The notes: generated by a model from the sequence alone, not told the origin. Positions 1 to 11,744 are shown, counted from the first letter of the stretch. The stretch: DNA of 64,000 nucleotides from Rhodanobacter lindaniclasticus (GCF_004799035.1 NZ_MWIO01000026.1:1-64000), one strand, 5' to 3'. Made by a program: numbers and translations.

Positions 1-623
1 ATCAGCAAGCCCCACTGGGCGAGGTCGGGCCAGCGGAACTTGGCCAGCATCAGCAGGCCGGCCACCAGCACCGAGCCGACCATGCCGGCGCCGTACAGGG
101 TGACGCGTTTCTCGTGCGGCCCGGCCATGCGCAGCGCGATCATCGAGACGGCGCCGGAGAGCCCGCACACGATCGCCGCCAGGTGGCCGATGCCGAGTAC
201 GCGAAAGCCGGGCCGCAACACCACCAGCACGCCGATGAAACCGGCCACCACCGCCGACCAGCGGCGCCAGCCCACAGCCTCTTTCAGCACCAGCACCGAC
301 AGGATGGTGACGAAGATCGGCAGCAGGAAGATCAGCGCGAACGCCTCGGCCATCGGCAGCGCGGTGAACGCCACCACCGCCGCGATGCTGCCCATCGCGC
401 TGGCGAGCGCACGCACCAGCCACAGGCCCGGGCGCTGCGCCCGCACCACGTCGCGCCAGCGGTCGTCGCTTCCCTTGATGAAGGGCAGCGCCGTCAGCCC
501 CAGCGCGGCGCCGAAGAAGACGGCCTCGTAGGCCGGCAGCGAGCCGCGCAGCGACTTCACGAACGCGTCGCTGGCGGCGAAGGCGGCAAAAGCCATGAAG
601 CCGAGCAAGACACCTTTGAACAT
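1..623 (-). CDS. EamA/DMT-family permease (3' part cut by window edge)
   Basis: About 207 residues are visible, from the ATG at 623 down to the window edge; the C-terminus lies outside. The reading frame is a chain of hydrophobic helices with the drug/metabolite-transporter signature: an early Ala/Phe-rich helix followed by an AYEAVFFGA-type segment, then a helix pair ending in AFALIFLLPIF and a VGWRRWSAVVAGFIGV step that is typical of EamA repeats. It should be an inner-membrane carrier of roughly ten helices; the substrate cannot be told. It diverges from gcdH across a 145-base gap. Confidence 0.8.
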   Translation of the reverse strand, partial: MFKGVLLGFMAFAAFAASDAFVKSLRGSLPAYEAVFFGAALGLTALPFIKGSDDRWRDVVRAQRPGLWLVRALASAMGSIAAVVAFTALPMAEAFALIFLLPIFVTILSVLVLKEAVGWRRWSAVVAGFIGVLVVLRPGFRVLGIGHLAAIVCGLSGAVSMIALRMAGPHEKRVTLYGAGMVGSVLVAGLLMLAKFRWPDLAQWGLL

Positions 624-727
624 GGATTTTCGGGGGGCAGATGTGCGGCGGAGAGATGAGTCGGGACAGGCGCGGACCATACGCACCCGTCGGGGCCGCC
701 CGGCCTGTGCGGGCGCATGGGTCGCGC

Positions 728-733
728 TACAAT
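728..733 (+). promoter_or_regulatory. -10 box of gcdH promoter (candidate)
   Basis: TACAAT matches the sigma70 -10 consensus in five of six positions and sits 35 bases before the gcdH ATG, in the divergent gap with the EamA gene. No good -35 box stands 16 to 18 bases upstream, so an activator may be needed. Prediction by eye only. Confidence 0.35.
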
Positions 734-768
734 ACCGGCTTTTACGCGCCCCCCCCTCTGGAGCTTCC

Positions 769-1938
769 ATGGCTGTCCGTCTGAATCCGCTCGATCTGTA
801 CGATGTCCGCGCGCTGCTCAGCGACGAGGAGCGCATGGTGCAGGATTCCGTGGGCCGCTTCGTCGACGAGCGGGTGCTGCCGATCATCGGCGACTGCTTC
901 GACCAGGCCCGCTTCCCGAAGGAGCTGATCCCGGAGATCGCCGGCCTGGGCCTGCTCGGCGCGACGATCCCCGAGCAGTACGGCGGTGGCGGCATGAGCG
1001 GCGTCAGCTACGGCCTGATCTGCCAGGAGCTGGAGCGCGGCGACTCGGGCCTGCGCAGTTTCGCCTCGGTGCAGAGCTCGCTGTGCATGTACCCGATCTT
1101 CGCCTACGGCAGCGAGGAGCAGAAGCAGCAGTATCTGCCGCGGATGTCCGCCGGCGAGGTGATCGGCTGCTTCGGCCTGACCGAGCCGCACGGCGGTTCC
1201 GATCCGGCCAACATGAAGACCAACGCGAAGAAGGACGGCGGCGACTGGGTCATCAACGGCGCCAAGATGTGGATCACCAACGGCAACCTGGCGCACATCG
1301 CGATTGTCTGGGCGCAGACCGAGGACGGCATCCAGGGCTTCGTGGTGCCGACCGACACCGCCGGCTTCAAGGCGCAGGAAATCCACAAGAAGATGAGCCT
1401 GCGCGCCTCGGTCACCAGCGCGCTGTTCTTCGACAACGTGCGCGTGCCCGACAGCGCGCGCCTGCCCAACGTGAAGGGTCTCAAGGGCCCGCTCGGCTGC
1501 CTGACCCAGGCGCGCTACGGCATCACCTGGGGCCCGATCGGCGCGGCGCAGGCCTGCCTGAAGGAAGTGCTCGACTACACCGCCGAGCGCATGCTGTTCG
1601 GCAAGCCGCTCGCCTCCAACCAGGCGATCCAGCTGAAGATGGCCGACATGGCCCGGCGCATCACCACCGCGCAGCTGCTGTCGCTGCAGCTCGGTCGCCT
1701 GAAGGACGCCGGCAAGATGCAGCCGACCCAGGTGTCACTGGCCAAGTGGAACAACTGCCGCATGGCGATCGACATCGCGCGCCAGTGCCGCGACATCCTC
1801 GGCGGCGCCGGCATCACCACCGAGCACGCGGCCATTCGCCACGCGCTCAACCTCGAATCGGTGATCACCTACGAGGGCACCGAGACGGTGCACGAGCTGG
1901 TGGTGGGCCGCGAGCTGACCGGGATCAACGCGTTCTGA
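769..1938 (+). CDS. gcdH: glutaryl-CoA dehydrogenase
   Basis: The 389-residue product is an FAD-dependent acyl-CoA dehydrogenase that oxidises and decarboxylates glutaryl-CoA to crotonyl-CoA in lysine, hydroxylysine and tryptophan breakdown (cytosol, electrons to ETF). The family signature RSFASVQSSLCMYPI near residue 90 and the C-terminal ITYEGTETVHE place it with GCDH rather than with short-chain enzymes. Glu369 in YEGT aligns with the catalytic base (Glu370 in the human enzyme). The flavin segment CFGLTEPHGGSDP is present. I chose the ATG at 769 because homology begins there; an in-frame start at 595 would add 58 unrelated residues across the promoter. The gene appears monocistronic. Confidence 0.93.
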   Translation: MAVRLNPLDLYDVRALLSDEERMVQDSVGRFVDERVLPIIGDCFDQARFPKELIPEIAGLGLLGATIPEQYGGGGMSGVSYGLICQELERGDSGLRSFASVQSSLCMYPIFAYGSEEQKQQYLPRMSAGEVIGCFGLTEPHGGSDPANMKTNAKKDGGDWVINGAKMWITNGNLAHIAIVWAQTEDGIQGFVVPTDTAGFKAQEIHKKMSLRASVTSALFFDNVRVPDSARLPNVKGLKGPLGCLTQARYGITWGPIGAAQACLKEVLDYTAERMLFGKPLASNQAIQLKMADMARRITTAQLLSLQLGRLKDAGKMQPTQVSLAKWNNCRMAIDIARQCRDILGGAGITTEHAAIRHALNLESVITYEGTETVHELVVGRELTGINAF

Positions 1939-1946
1939 GGCAGGGG

Positions 1947-2080
1947 CGTCAGGCGCCTTTCCGGCTCGTCATTCCGGAGAAAGCCGGGAACCAGTGCCTT
2001 TCCCCATGCCTGGGACACTGGATGACCAGCTTCGCTGTTGTGAAGCTCCTCCGGCTTTCGCTGGAATGAGGGCGCCAGGC
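1947..2080. repeat. imperfect inverted repeat (REP-like) between gcdH and GNAT gene
   Basis: The arms TCATTCCGGAGAAAGCCGG (1969-1987) and CCGGCTTTCGCTGGAATGA (2051-2069) are near-perfect reverse complements. They are flanked by a second, shorter pair at 1947-1957 and 2071-2080 (GGCGCC core). The element lies wholly between genes and could fold into one long hairpin. Palindromes of this ATTCCGGCGAAAGCCGGAAT type are scattered in many Xanthomonadales genomes. It could act as a terminator for gcdH or be a passive repeat. Confidence 0.6.
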
Positions 2081-2105
2081 ATCGCCGCTTAGGCCGGAGT
2101 GTTGT

Positions 2106-2648
2106 ATGGGTTGGCAAGACATCCGCATTGAAACCGATCGCCTGATCCTCCGCCCGACCCGGCCTGAGGATTTCGAGGGATGGGCGACGCTGATGGCCGA
2201 CGCGGAGAACGCACGCCATATCGGCGGCCCGCAGCCGCGGGCAGTGGCTTGGCGCGGTTTCCTGTCCATGGCCGGCGCGTGGGCCATCCAGGGCTTCGGC
2301 ATGTTTTCGGTGATCGAGAAAAGCAGCGGCCGGTGGATCGGACGGCTCGGGCCGTGGTGTCCGGAAGGCTGGCCCGGCACCGAAGTGGGCTGGGGCCTGC
2401 TGCGCGATGCCTGGGGCAAGGGCTACGCCACGGAAGGTTCGGTGGCGGCGATCGACTGGGCCTTCGATCAATTGGGCTGGACCGAGGTGATCCACACCAT
2501 TGCGCCGGACAATGCCGCATCGCAACGCGTCGCGCGCCGGCTCGGTTCAGGCCTGATCGGCCCCGGCCGCCTGCCGGAACCATTCCAGGATCTGCCGGTG
2601 GAGATCTGGGGGCAAAGTCGTGAAGCGTGGGAACGCCGTCGCGCATGA
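2106..2648 (+). CDS. GNAT N-acetyltransferase, RimJ/RimL type
   Basis: The 180-residue protein begins with ETDRLILRPTRPEDFEGW, the usual opening of the Acetyltransf_3 family. It carries the acetyl-CoA loop RDAWGKGYATEG around residues 99-110, followed by the late helix and strand VIHTIAPDNAASQRVARRLG. It transfers an acetyl group from acetyl-CoA, commonly to an N-terminal amine or small molecule; the true substrate is unknown. Its stop overlaps the next ATG by four bases (ATGA), so the two genes are probably translated together. Confidence 0.88.
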   Translation: MGWQDIRIETDRLILRPTRPEDFEGWATLMADAENARHIGGPQPRAVAWRGFLSMAGAWAIQGFGMFSVIEKSSGRWIGRLGPWCPEGWPGTEVGWGLLRDAWGKGYATEGSVAAIDWAFDQLGWTEVIHTIAPDNAASQRVARRLGSGLIGPGRLPEPFQDLPVEIWGQSREAWERRRA

Positions 2649-3151
2649 GCCATCTCTCGCCTGCGCTGTACGCGACCCTGGCCGACGTGGTGCCGGACCT
2701 GCACGTGCATTGCGTCGATCCGTGGTGCCTGATCGGCAGCGCCGCGGCACTGGTGCTCGGTGCCGAGGTCAGCGTGGCCGACGTGGACGTGCTGACCTCG
2801 CGCGCCGATGCAGACACCCTGATGCAGGTGTGGGCGCCGCAACGCGAGCCCGCATTCGCGCCGCCGGACGACGACCGCTTCCGCTCGCATTTCGCCCGCT
2901 TCCGCTTCCCCGGCGCGCCGGTCGAGGTGATGGGCGGGCTTGAACTCCGCCTCGACGATCGCTGGCAGCCCGTGGTACCTGGCAAGCTGGTGCTCGCCGG
3001 CGTGAACGGCCTGGCCGTGCCGGTACCCTGCATCGACGACCAGCTCCGCCTGCTCGAAAGCTTCGGTCGCGAGAAGGACCGGCGCCGCGCCGCCGCGTTG
3101 CGCGCGCTGCAGGTGCCGGTTTTCCCGTTGCCCGTTGTTTCATCCCGCTGA
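2645..3151 (+). CDS. nucleotidyltransferase-like protein
   Basis: The 168-residue product has a GSAAALVLGAEVSVADVDVL segment near residues 32-51. This resembles the GS...DxD catalytic core of the polymerase-beta-like nucleotidyltransferase fold (AbiEii-type or kanamycin-nucleotidyltransferase-like). The C-terminus holds DDQLRLLESFGREKDRRRAAALR, similar to the end of proteins that modify tRNA or small molecules. The start overlaps the preceding GNAT stop (ATGA), which favours 2645 over the upstream in-frame ATG at 2627. The substrate is unknown; no toxin-antitoxin partner is visible. Confidence 0.6.
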   Translation: MSHLSPALYATLADVVPDLHVHCVDPWCLIGSAAALVLGAEVSVADVDVLTSRADADTLMQVWAPQREPAFAPPDDDRFRSHFARFRFPGAPVEVMGGLELRLDDRWQPVVPGKLVLAGVNGLAVPVPCIDDQLRLLESFGREKDRRRAAALRALQVPVFPLPVVSSR

Positions 3152-3190
3152 GCGGCCATGTTGCCGCCCACTACCACTGACGAATCCGCC

Positions 3191-5461
<2,271 letters not shown>

Positions 5462-5470
5462 CGTCGCGCC

Positions 5471-7225
5471 TCAAACTTCCTCGCGCCGCGTCTCCACCAC
5501 GCGCAGACGCTTCTCGCCGCGCTCGCGCGCGGCGCGGCTGGTGAATTCGTCCAGGCACACCCGGTTGCGGCCGTGCAGCTTGGCCCGGTACATCGCCTGG
5601 TCGGCGCGTTCGATCAGCGACTCCAGGGTGTCGCCATGCTGGCGCATGGCCACGCCGATGCTGACGCTGAGCAGTTGCTCCTCGTCGCGCACCGGAATCT
5701 CCAGTCGATGCACGCGGCGGCAAAGGCGCGTGGCCACCTGCATCGCCTCCTGCGCGTCGATACCGTCGAGCATCGCCACGAACTCCTCGCCGCCGTGGCG
5801 TCCGAACAGGTCGCCCGGGCGCAGTTCCGCACTGAGCGTGGTGGCCACGGCTACCAGGGCGCGGTCGCCGGTGTTGTGCCCATGGCGGTCGTTGAGCTGC
5901 TTGAAGTGGTCCAGGTCGAGGAACAGCACGGCGAGCGAAGGCGCCTGGCTGCCGGCCAGCATCGCGCTGGCGCGTTCGGTCCAGGCGCGACGGTTGAGCA
6001 GGCGGGTAAGCGAGTCGTGATCGGCCAGCACCTGCACCACATCGCGATCCTGGCGCAGTTGCAGCGCGCGATCGGCCAGGCCCAGTGACAGCACCGCCGC
6101 CTCGAAGGCGCCGCCGGCCAGGCTGAGATCGTTGAGCCAGTCGGCATGGGGCAGGGCGCCGTTGACCTGGGCGCTGGTCAGCGCGGTCAGCAGCAGCAAC
6201 GGCGTCCAGCCGGCGAGGAAGAACCAGGCCTGGCGCGAGCCGCGCAGCGCGGCGATCACGCCGGCCACCAGCAGCAGCAGCGCGCCGATCATCAGCAGTG
6301 GGTTGAGCAGGGCCTGTGCCATCGAGATCAGCAACGGGATGCCGCTGCAGCGCATCAGCACCAGCTGGATCATGCCCACCGCCATGGCCACCACCGGTAC
6401 CTGCAGCAGGGGCGCGTGTCGGCGCAGATCGCAGAACCGCATCATGAACAGCGACGCGAATGCGACCGACAAGGCCACCGCCACCGCGCCGACCAGGGTG
6501 CTGGAGTCGACCAGCCATTGCCAGCGCAGCGGATGGAACACGAAGCCGGTCTGGATGCCCTGGATCAGCGCGTAGCAGACGACGTAGCCTGCATACCAGG
6601 CATAGGTGATGTCGCGCAGCATCAGCGAGAAGAACAACGCCATCATCACCATCGCCAGCATCACGGCGAAGCAGGTGCTGGCGAACACCAGCCACTGGGT
6701 ATCGCGCTGCAGGTAGGTGTCCCACGGCAGGATGTGAAAACGGATCGGCGCGCTGACGGTCTGCGTCGGCTCCACGCGCAGCAGGATCGGCGTGGACGCC
6801 GGCAAGCCGGCCGGCACGCGCCACGCCAGCCGACCGTGGCCGTGGCCATGGGCACTGAAATCGTTCATCGCCAGTCGCCGTACCTGGTCGCCGTAGAACA
6901 CGCTGATCGCACCCATCGGCGCCGGGTAGACGGTGAGCACGCGATCTTCGTTGTTCCACGGCGGCTGCGCCGCGATCACCACCCAGTTGCCCAGCTCGTT
7001 GCGCGGAAAGCGTTGCAGCATGGACGGGTCGAAACTCCTCAGGTGGCCGGCCCGATAGGCATCCATCACGCTCTGTGGCGTGTCGCCCGGGGCAACCTCC
7101 TGCCAGGCGCCGTTGAGCGGCATGCCGGCGGCATGGGCCACGCCGATCCAGAGCAACAGCAAGCCGAACGCAAGCGACCACCGGCCACGGCGTTGGATTG
7201 CTGGCAATGTGACCGGCTTCTCCAC
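5471..7225 (-). CDS. membrane diguanylate cyclase (7TMR-DISM + GGDEF)
   Basis: The 584-residue protein starts with a signal peptide (LAFGLLLLWIGVAHA), followed by a periplasmic beta-sandwich of the 7TMR-DISM-extracellular type, about seven membrane helices and a C-terminal GGDEF domain. The active site reads GGEEF, an active variant, and an RPGD five residues before it forms the inhibitory I-site that binds c-di-GMP. It should make c-di-GMP from two GTP in response to a periplasmic signal. The GTG at 7225 is chosen because AGGAAA lies just upstream and the signal peptide follows; the longer frame to the GTG at 7378 adds a charged non-homologous stretch. Confidence 0.85.
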   Translation of the reverse strand: MEKPVTLPAIQRRGRWSLAFGLLLLWIGVAHAAGMPLNGAWQEVAPGDTPQSVMDAYRAGHLRSFDPSMLQRFPRNELGNWVVIAAQPPWNNEDRVLTVYPAPMGAISVFYGDQVRRLAMNDFSAHGHGHGRLAWRVPAGLPASTPILLRVEPTQTVSAPIRFHILPWDTYLQRDTQWLVFASTCFAVMLAMVMMALFFSLMLRDITYAWYAGYVVCYALIQGIQTGFVFHPLRWQWLVDSSTLVGAVAVALSVAFASLFMMRFCDLRRHAPLLQVPVVAMAVGMIQLVLMRCSGIPLLISMAQALLNPLLMIGALLLLVAGVIAALRGSRQAWFFLAGWTPLLLLTALTSAQVNGALPHADWLNDLSLAGGAFEAAVLSLGLADRALQLRQDRDVVQVLADHDSLTRLLNRRAWTERASAMLAGSQAPSLAVLFLDLDHFKQLNDRHGHNTGDRALVAVATTLSAELRPGDLFGRHGGEEFVAMLDGIDAQEAMQVATRLCRRVHRLEIPVRDEEQLLSVSIGVAMRQHGDTLESLIERADQAMYRAKLHGRNRVCLDEFTSRAARERGEKRLRVVETRREEV

Positions 7226-7573
7226 TCGGCTTTCCTGTTCTGCGCGGTTGCCGGTGGCGGCAGCGCGCGCAGGGCGTCTGCGACCCACGACTCGATTTGC
7301 AGGTGGGTCCTGGCCTGCGCGGGGATTCCCGGGGCCAATTCCCAACGCTGCAGGATACAATGCAAGTATGTCAAGCACGGATCATGCCGTGCCGCGATGA
7401 AGCGCTGACGCCGCGGGAGAGCGGCCGTTCGGGGTGGCGGGCGTGCGGCGACGTCACCATGGCCAAGGCTGCCGGCCCGGAGGGGGCCAAAGCGGACGCA
7501 TTGGGTCACTCCGGGCCGTCGGATAGGCCATGGCGGGCCCTTCCCGCTCGCGAGGAAAGCAGGCGCCCGTGGT
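7226..7573. other. 348-base gap between cyclase gene and mfd
   Basis: This stretch lies upstream of the diguanylate cyclase gene and downstream of mfd, both on the minus strand. I see no credible gene. On the minus strand a TTGACA (7370-7375 reversed) stands about 145 bases before the cyclase start and could be a -35 box, but no convincing -10 box is spaced 16 to 18 bases from it. GC-rich partial dyads occur around 7520-7550, without a T-tract. Confidence 0.4.
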
Positions 7574-10500
7574 TCAGCGTGGGCGGCGCGCGCCCAGCAG
7601 CACCAGCACGTCCTGCGCGCTGCGGATGCGCTCGCTGGCACCGGGCAGGTCGAGGATCACCTTCAACTTGTCCTGACCGTCGAGCTTGTACACGCGCGGC
7701 TGGGTCTGGATCAGCTTGATGATGGCCAGTGGGTCGACCTCGGGCTTCTCGCGGAACACGATGCGCCCGCCGTTGGCGCCGAAGTCGAGCTTGCGGATGC
7801 CCAGCGGGGTAGCCATCAGTTTCAGGCTGGCCACCGCGAACAACTGCTTCGTCGGTTCGGGGAGCAGGCCGAAGCGGTCGATCATCTCCACCTGCAGGTC
7901 GCGCAGCTCGTCCTCGCTGCGTGCACTGGCGATGCGCTTGTACAGGGTCAGGCGCGTGTGCACGTCGGGCAGGTAATCGTCGGGGATCAGTGCGGGCAGG
8001 TGCAGTTCGACTTCAGTCTCGTGCTCGGAGCTGAGATCGAAATCCGGCACCTTGCCCGACTTCAGCGCGCGCACGGCACGGTCCAGCAGCTCGGTGTACA
8101 GGCCGAAGCCGATCTCCTGGATCTGGCCGGACTGCTCGTCGCCGAGCAGCTCGCCGGCGCCGCGGATCTCCAGGTCGTGGGTGGCCAGGGTGAAGCCGGC
8201 GCCGAGCTCCTCCAGCGAGGCCAGCGCCTCCAGCCGCTTCTGCGCGTCGGCGGTGATCGACTTGCGATCCGGCACCACCAGGTAGGCGTAAGCGCGGTGG
8301 TGCGAGCGACCCACGCGACCGCGCAACTGGTGCAACTGCGCCAGGCCGAAGTGGTCGGCGCGGTCGATGATGATGGTGTTGGCCGTCGGGATGTCGATGC
8401 CGGTTTCGATGATGGTCGTGCACACCAGCACGTTGAAGCGCTGGCGGTGGAAATCCGCCATCACGCTTTCCAGCTCGCGCTCGGGCATCTGGCCGTGGGC
8501 GACGCGGATGCGTGCGTCGGGCACCAGTTCTTCGAGTTCGCGCACGGTGCGTTCGATGCTCTGCACCTCGTTGTGCAGGAAGTACACCTGGCCGCCGCGC
8601 GACAGCTCGCGCTGCAGTGCCTCGCGGATCGTGGCCGGGTCCCACGCCGAGATGAAGGTGCGCACGGCCGAGCGGTGCGCCGGTGGGGTGGCGATCAGCG
8701 ACAGGTCGCGCAGGCCGGCCATCGCCATGTTCAGCGTGCGCGGGATCGGCGTGGCGGTCATGGTCAGCAGGTCGACCTCGGCGCGCAGTTTCTTCAGCTG
8801 CTCCTTCTGGCGCACGCCGAAACGCTGCTCCTCGTCGACGATGACCAGGCCGAGATTCTTGAACTTGATGTCCGACTGCAGCAGCTTGTGCGTGCCCACG
8901 ATCACGTCGATCTGGCCGTCGGCCAGGCGCTTCAGCGCCTCGTTCACTTCCTTGGCGGACTTGAAGCGCGACAGCACGTCCACGCGCACCGGCCAGTCGG
9001 CGAAACGGTCGGCGAAGTTGCGGTAGTGCTGCTGGGCGAGCAGGGTGGTCGGCACCAGCACGGCGACCTGCTTGCCGGCGGTGGCGGTGGCGAAGGCGGC
9101 GCGCAGCGCCACCTCGGTCTTGCCGAAGCCGACGTCACCGCAGATCACCCGGTCCATCGCGCGCGGCGCGGCGAGATCGCCCAGCACCGCCTCGATCGCG
9201 CTTTCCTGGTCGGGGGTTTCCTCGAACGGGAAGCTGGCGCCGAATTCCTCCACCAGCTGGCGATCGATCGGCAGCGACTCGCCGCCGCGCGCCTGGCGCT
9301 GTGCATAGATCGCCAGCAGCTCGGCGGCGACGTCGCGCACTTTCTCGGCGGCCTTCCTGCGCGCGCGTTCCCATGCGTCGCCGCCCAGCGAATGCAGCGG
9401 CGCCAGTTCCGGCGCGGTGCCGGAGTAGCGGCTGACCAGACCCAGCTGCGACACCGGCACGTAGAGCTTGTCGCCCTTGGCGTACTCGATGGTGAGGAAC
9501 TCGCCGTCCATGCCGCCCACGTCCATCGAGACCAGGCCCTGGTAGCGGCCCACGCCGTGGTCCACGTGCACGATCGGCGCGCCGAGGGTGAGCTCGGTGA
9601 GGTCGCGGATGATGCTTTCCGGATCGCGCGCCGTGCCGCGGCGGCGCTTGCGGTCGCGTTCGCTGCGCACGCGTTCGCCGTACAGCTCGCGCTCGGTCAG
9701 CACGACCAGCGCCGGCCTGGTCAGCGCGAAACCCTGCTCCAGGGGGGCGATGGTGATGGCGAAGCGTGGCAGGTCCCGTTCGGCCACCGGGTCTTCGCCG
9801 TGGCCGCGGGGAGAGAAGGCTTGCCAGTCGTCCACGTTCTGCGGCTTCAACCCGGCCGTCGCCAGCGTCTCGATCAAGGCCTCGCGCCGCCCGGCCGAAT
9901 CGGCGGCGATCAGTACCCGGCCGGGGTAGCTGGAAACGAAGTGGCTGAGCGCGGCACCCGGTTCCTCGCCCTTGCGGTTGAGCGGCAACTCCGGCGCCGG
10001 CTGCGTGCCGGTGTCGATGGCGTGCTCGTGGCCGGGCTCCACCACGTCCACGCGCAGGCGCTTGTTGAGTTGCTCGCGCAGCTTGTCCGGCGGCAGGTAC
10101 AGCTCGGCCGGCGGCAGCACCGGGCGCTCGATGTCGTGGGCGCGCTGGTCGTAGCGTTCCAGCGTCTGCGCCCAGAACTGGTCGGCCGCCTCGCCCGCGC
10201 CTTCGCCGAGCACGAACAAGGCGTCGTCGGCGAGGTAGTCGAACAAGGTGGAGGTGGCAGGGAAGAACAACGGCAGGTAGTACTCGATGCCGCCGGGTGT
10301 CACGCCCTCCTTCATGTCCTGGTACAGCGGGCAACGGCGCACGTCGATCGGGAAGCGCTCGCGCAGGTTGTTGCGGAAGTCTTTGGCCGCTTCGTCGGTG
10401 AGCGGGAATTCGCGGGCGGGCAGCAGGTCGACGCGTTCCACCTGCTGCTGCGAGCGCTGGGTCTGCGGATCGAAGCTGCGGATCGAGTCCACTTCGTCGT

Positions 10501-11071
10501 CGAACAGCTCGATGCGGTAAGGCTCGACCGTGCCCATCGGGAAGATGTCGAGCAGGGCGCCACGCACCGCGAAATCGCCCGGTTCGGCCACCTGCGGCAC
10601 GTGGCGGTAGCCAGAGGCTTCCAGTCGTCGCTGCTCGCTGGCCAGGTCGAGCTTCTGGCCCTTGGCCAGCACCAGGCCGGAGCCGGTGATGTGCGCGCGC
10701 GGCGCAATGCGTTGCATCAGCGTCGCCACCGGCACCACCAGCACGCCGCGCTTCACGTTGGGCAACTGGTACAGCGTGGCGATGCGCTGGGAGACGATCT
10801 CCGGATGCGGGCTGAACGCGTCGTAGGGCAGCGTCTCCCAGTCCGGGAACTGCAGCACCGGCAGGCCGTCGGCGAAGATCGTCAGTTCCGATTCAAGCGC
10901 CTGCGCGCGCTGGGTATCGCGCGCGACCACCACCAGCAGGCCCTCGTGCGTACGTGCCGCCTCGGCCAGCAGCAAGGCGCGGGCCGAGCCGTGGGGTGGC
11001 GTCCAGTAGCGGCGCTGTCGGGGAGTGGCGGGGAGGGGCGGATGCTTGATCGGGCTGGGCATAGCCGACAA
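7574..11071 (-). CDS. mfd: transcription-repair coupling factor Mfd
   Basis: The full-length 1165-residue Mfd removes RNA polymerase stalled at DNA lesions and recruits UvrA. Domains run in the usual order: a degenerate UvrB-like N-terminal module, a CarD-like RNA-polymerase-interacting domain around residues 490-560 (VHVDHGVGRYQGL), then the RecG-type translocase with Walker A GDVGFGKTEVALR and DEEQRFGV as the Walker B/DEEQ box. The C-terminal TRCF domain follows (LPDVHTRLTLYKRIA). An ATG at 11062 is an alternative start. The long plus-strand frame opposite is an antisense shadow. Confidence 0.97.
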   Translation of the reverse strand: MSAMPSPIKHPPLPATPRQRRYWTPPHGSARALLLAEAARTHEGLLVVVARDTQRAQALESELTIFADGLPVLQFPDWETLPYDAFSPHPEIVSQRIATLYQLPNVKRGVLVVPVATLMQRIAPRAHITGSGLVLAKGQKLDLASEQRRLEASGYRHVPQVAEPGDFAVRGALLDIFPMGTVEPYRIELFDDEVDSIRSFDPQTQRSQQQVERVDLLPAREFPLTDEAAKDFRNNLRERFPIDVRRCPLYQDMKEGVTPGGIEYYLPLFFPATSTLFDYLADDALFVLGEGAGEAADQFWAQTLERYDQRAHDIERPVLPPAELYLPPDKLREQLNKRLRVDVVEPGHEHAIDTGTQPAPELPLNRKGEEPGAALSHFVSSYPGRVLIAADSAGRREALIETLATAGLKPQNVDDWQAFSPRGHGEDPVAERDLPRFAITIAPLEQGFALTRPALVVLTERELYGERVRSERDRKRRRGTARDPESIIRDLTELTLGAPIVHVDHGVGRYQGLVSMDVGGMDGEFLTIEYAKGDKLYVPVSQLGLVSRYSGTAPELAPLHSLGGDAWERARRKAAEKVRDVAAELLAIYAQRQARGGESLPIDRQLVEEFGASFPFEETPDQESAIEAVLGDLAAPRAMDRVICGDVGFGKTEVALRAAFATATAGKQVAVLVPTTLLAQQHYRNFADRFADWPVRVDVLSRFKSAKEVNEALKRLADGQIDVIVGTHKLLQSDIKFKNLGLVIVDEEQRFGVRQKEQLKKLRAEVDLLTMTATPIPRTLNMAMAGLRDLSLIATPPAHRSAVRTFISAWDPATIREALQRELSRGGQVYFLHNEVQSIERTVRELEELVPDARIRVAHGQMPERELESVMADFHRQRFNVLVCTTIIETGIDIPTANTIIIDRADHFGLAQLHQLRGRVGRSHHRAYAYLVVPDRKSITADAQKRLEALASLEELGAGFTLATHDLEIRGAGELLGDEQSGQIQEIGFGLYTELLDRAVRALKSGKVPDFDLSSEHETEVELHLPALIPDDYLPDVHTRLTLYKRIASARSEDELRDLQVEMIDRFGLLPEPTKQLFAVASLKLMATPLGIRKLDFGANGGRIVFREKPEVDPLAIIKLIQTQPRVYKLDGQDKLKVILDLPGASERIRSAQDVLVLLGARRPR

Positions 11072-11120
11072 GTGTAACGCGGCAGCCGGGCTGACCTTGG
11101 AGGGCGGGCGCTGCGCGTTT

Positions 11121-11723
11121 CTACAGTTTCAAGGTGATCAGCATGGTGCCGGGTTCGTCGGGGATCGCGCGCTGGGTGAAGCCGAGTTCCTTGCACAGCT
11201 GCAGCATCGGTCGGTTTTCCTGCAACACGTAACCCCACAGTTCGTACAAGCCGCGACGTCGGCAATCGTCGACCAGCCGCTGCATCAGCAGCGCACCCAG
11301 GCCGATGCGGCTCCAGGCATGCTCCACCAGCACCGAGAACTCGGCCGTGTCGGTGGTGTCGTCGACGTAAATGCGACCCACGCCGCGCATCTCGGCCGGG
11401 TGGAAGGACTCATCCATCAGCACGAAAGCGGTTTCGCGCGAGGGATCGATCCGGCACAACTGCTGCGCCATCGGCGCGGGCAACTCGGACATCGCATGCA
11501 GGAAGCGGCGGCGGATCTCCTCCGGCGACAAGCGGGTGAAACAGCGCTGCATGGCCGCTACGTCGTTTGGGTCGATCGCCCGCAACAGCAACTCGCGCCC
11601 ATCCTGCGTGAGCACCTTCTCGCCACCTGACGCCGCTGCGGGTCGCCGGGCAAAACGCAGGGCGCTGCGAGGCGGCAGCGAGGCGTGTGAGGTGGGGGCA
11701 ACAAAGTCGATCGCGGGAATCAT
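11121..11723 (-). CDS. GNAT N-acetyltransferase
   Basis: The 200-residue protein carries a C-terminal GNAT domain. The region LSPEEIRRRFLHAM followed by AEFSVLVEHAWSRIGLGALLMQRL resembles the acetyltransferase domain at the end of protein lysine acetyltransferases (Pat/YfiQ type), but there is no CoA-ligase-like part. The acetyl-CoA loop is the SRIGLGALL stretch. The first ~35 residues are Ala/Arg-rich and not conserved-looking. A promoter candidate lies just upstream. The acceptor is unknown. Confidence 0.85.
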   Translation of the reverse strand: MIPAIDFVAPTSHASLPPRSALRFARRPAAASGGEKVLTQDGRELLLRAIDPNDVAAMQRCFTRLSPEEIRRRFLHAMSELPAPMAQQLCRIDPSRETAFVLMDESFHPAEMRGVGRIYVDDTTDTAEFSVLVEHAWSRIGLGALLMQRLVDDCRRRGLYELWGYVLQENRPMLQLCKELGFTQRAIPDEPGTMLITLKL

Positions 11724-11744
11724 GGGCGTTCCATACTTTTGCGT

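Noticed and set aside
7362-7378. TTGACA read on the minus strand before the cyclase gene as a promoter
   Set aside because: No -10 box at 16-18 bases, so it is mentioned only as a possible -35.
7958-11077. 1039-residue open frame on the plus strand opposite mfd
   Set aside because: It is an antisense shadow of mfd caused by high third-position GC; composition is His/Gln/Arg-biased with no domains.
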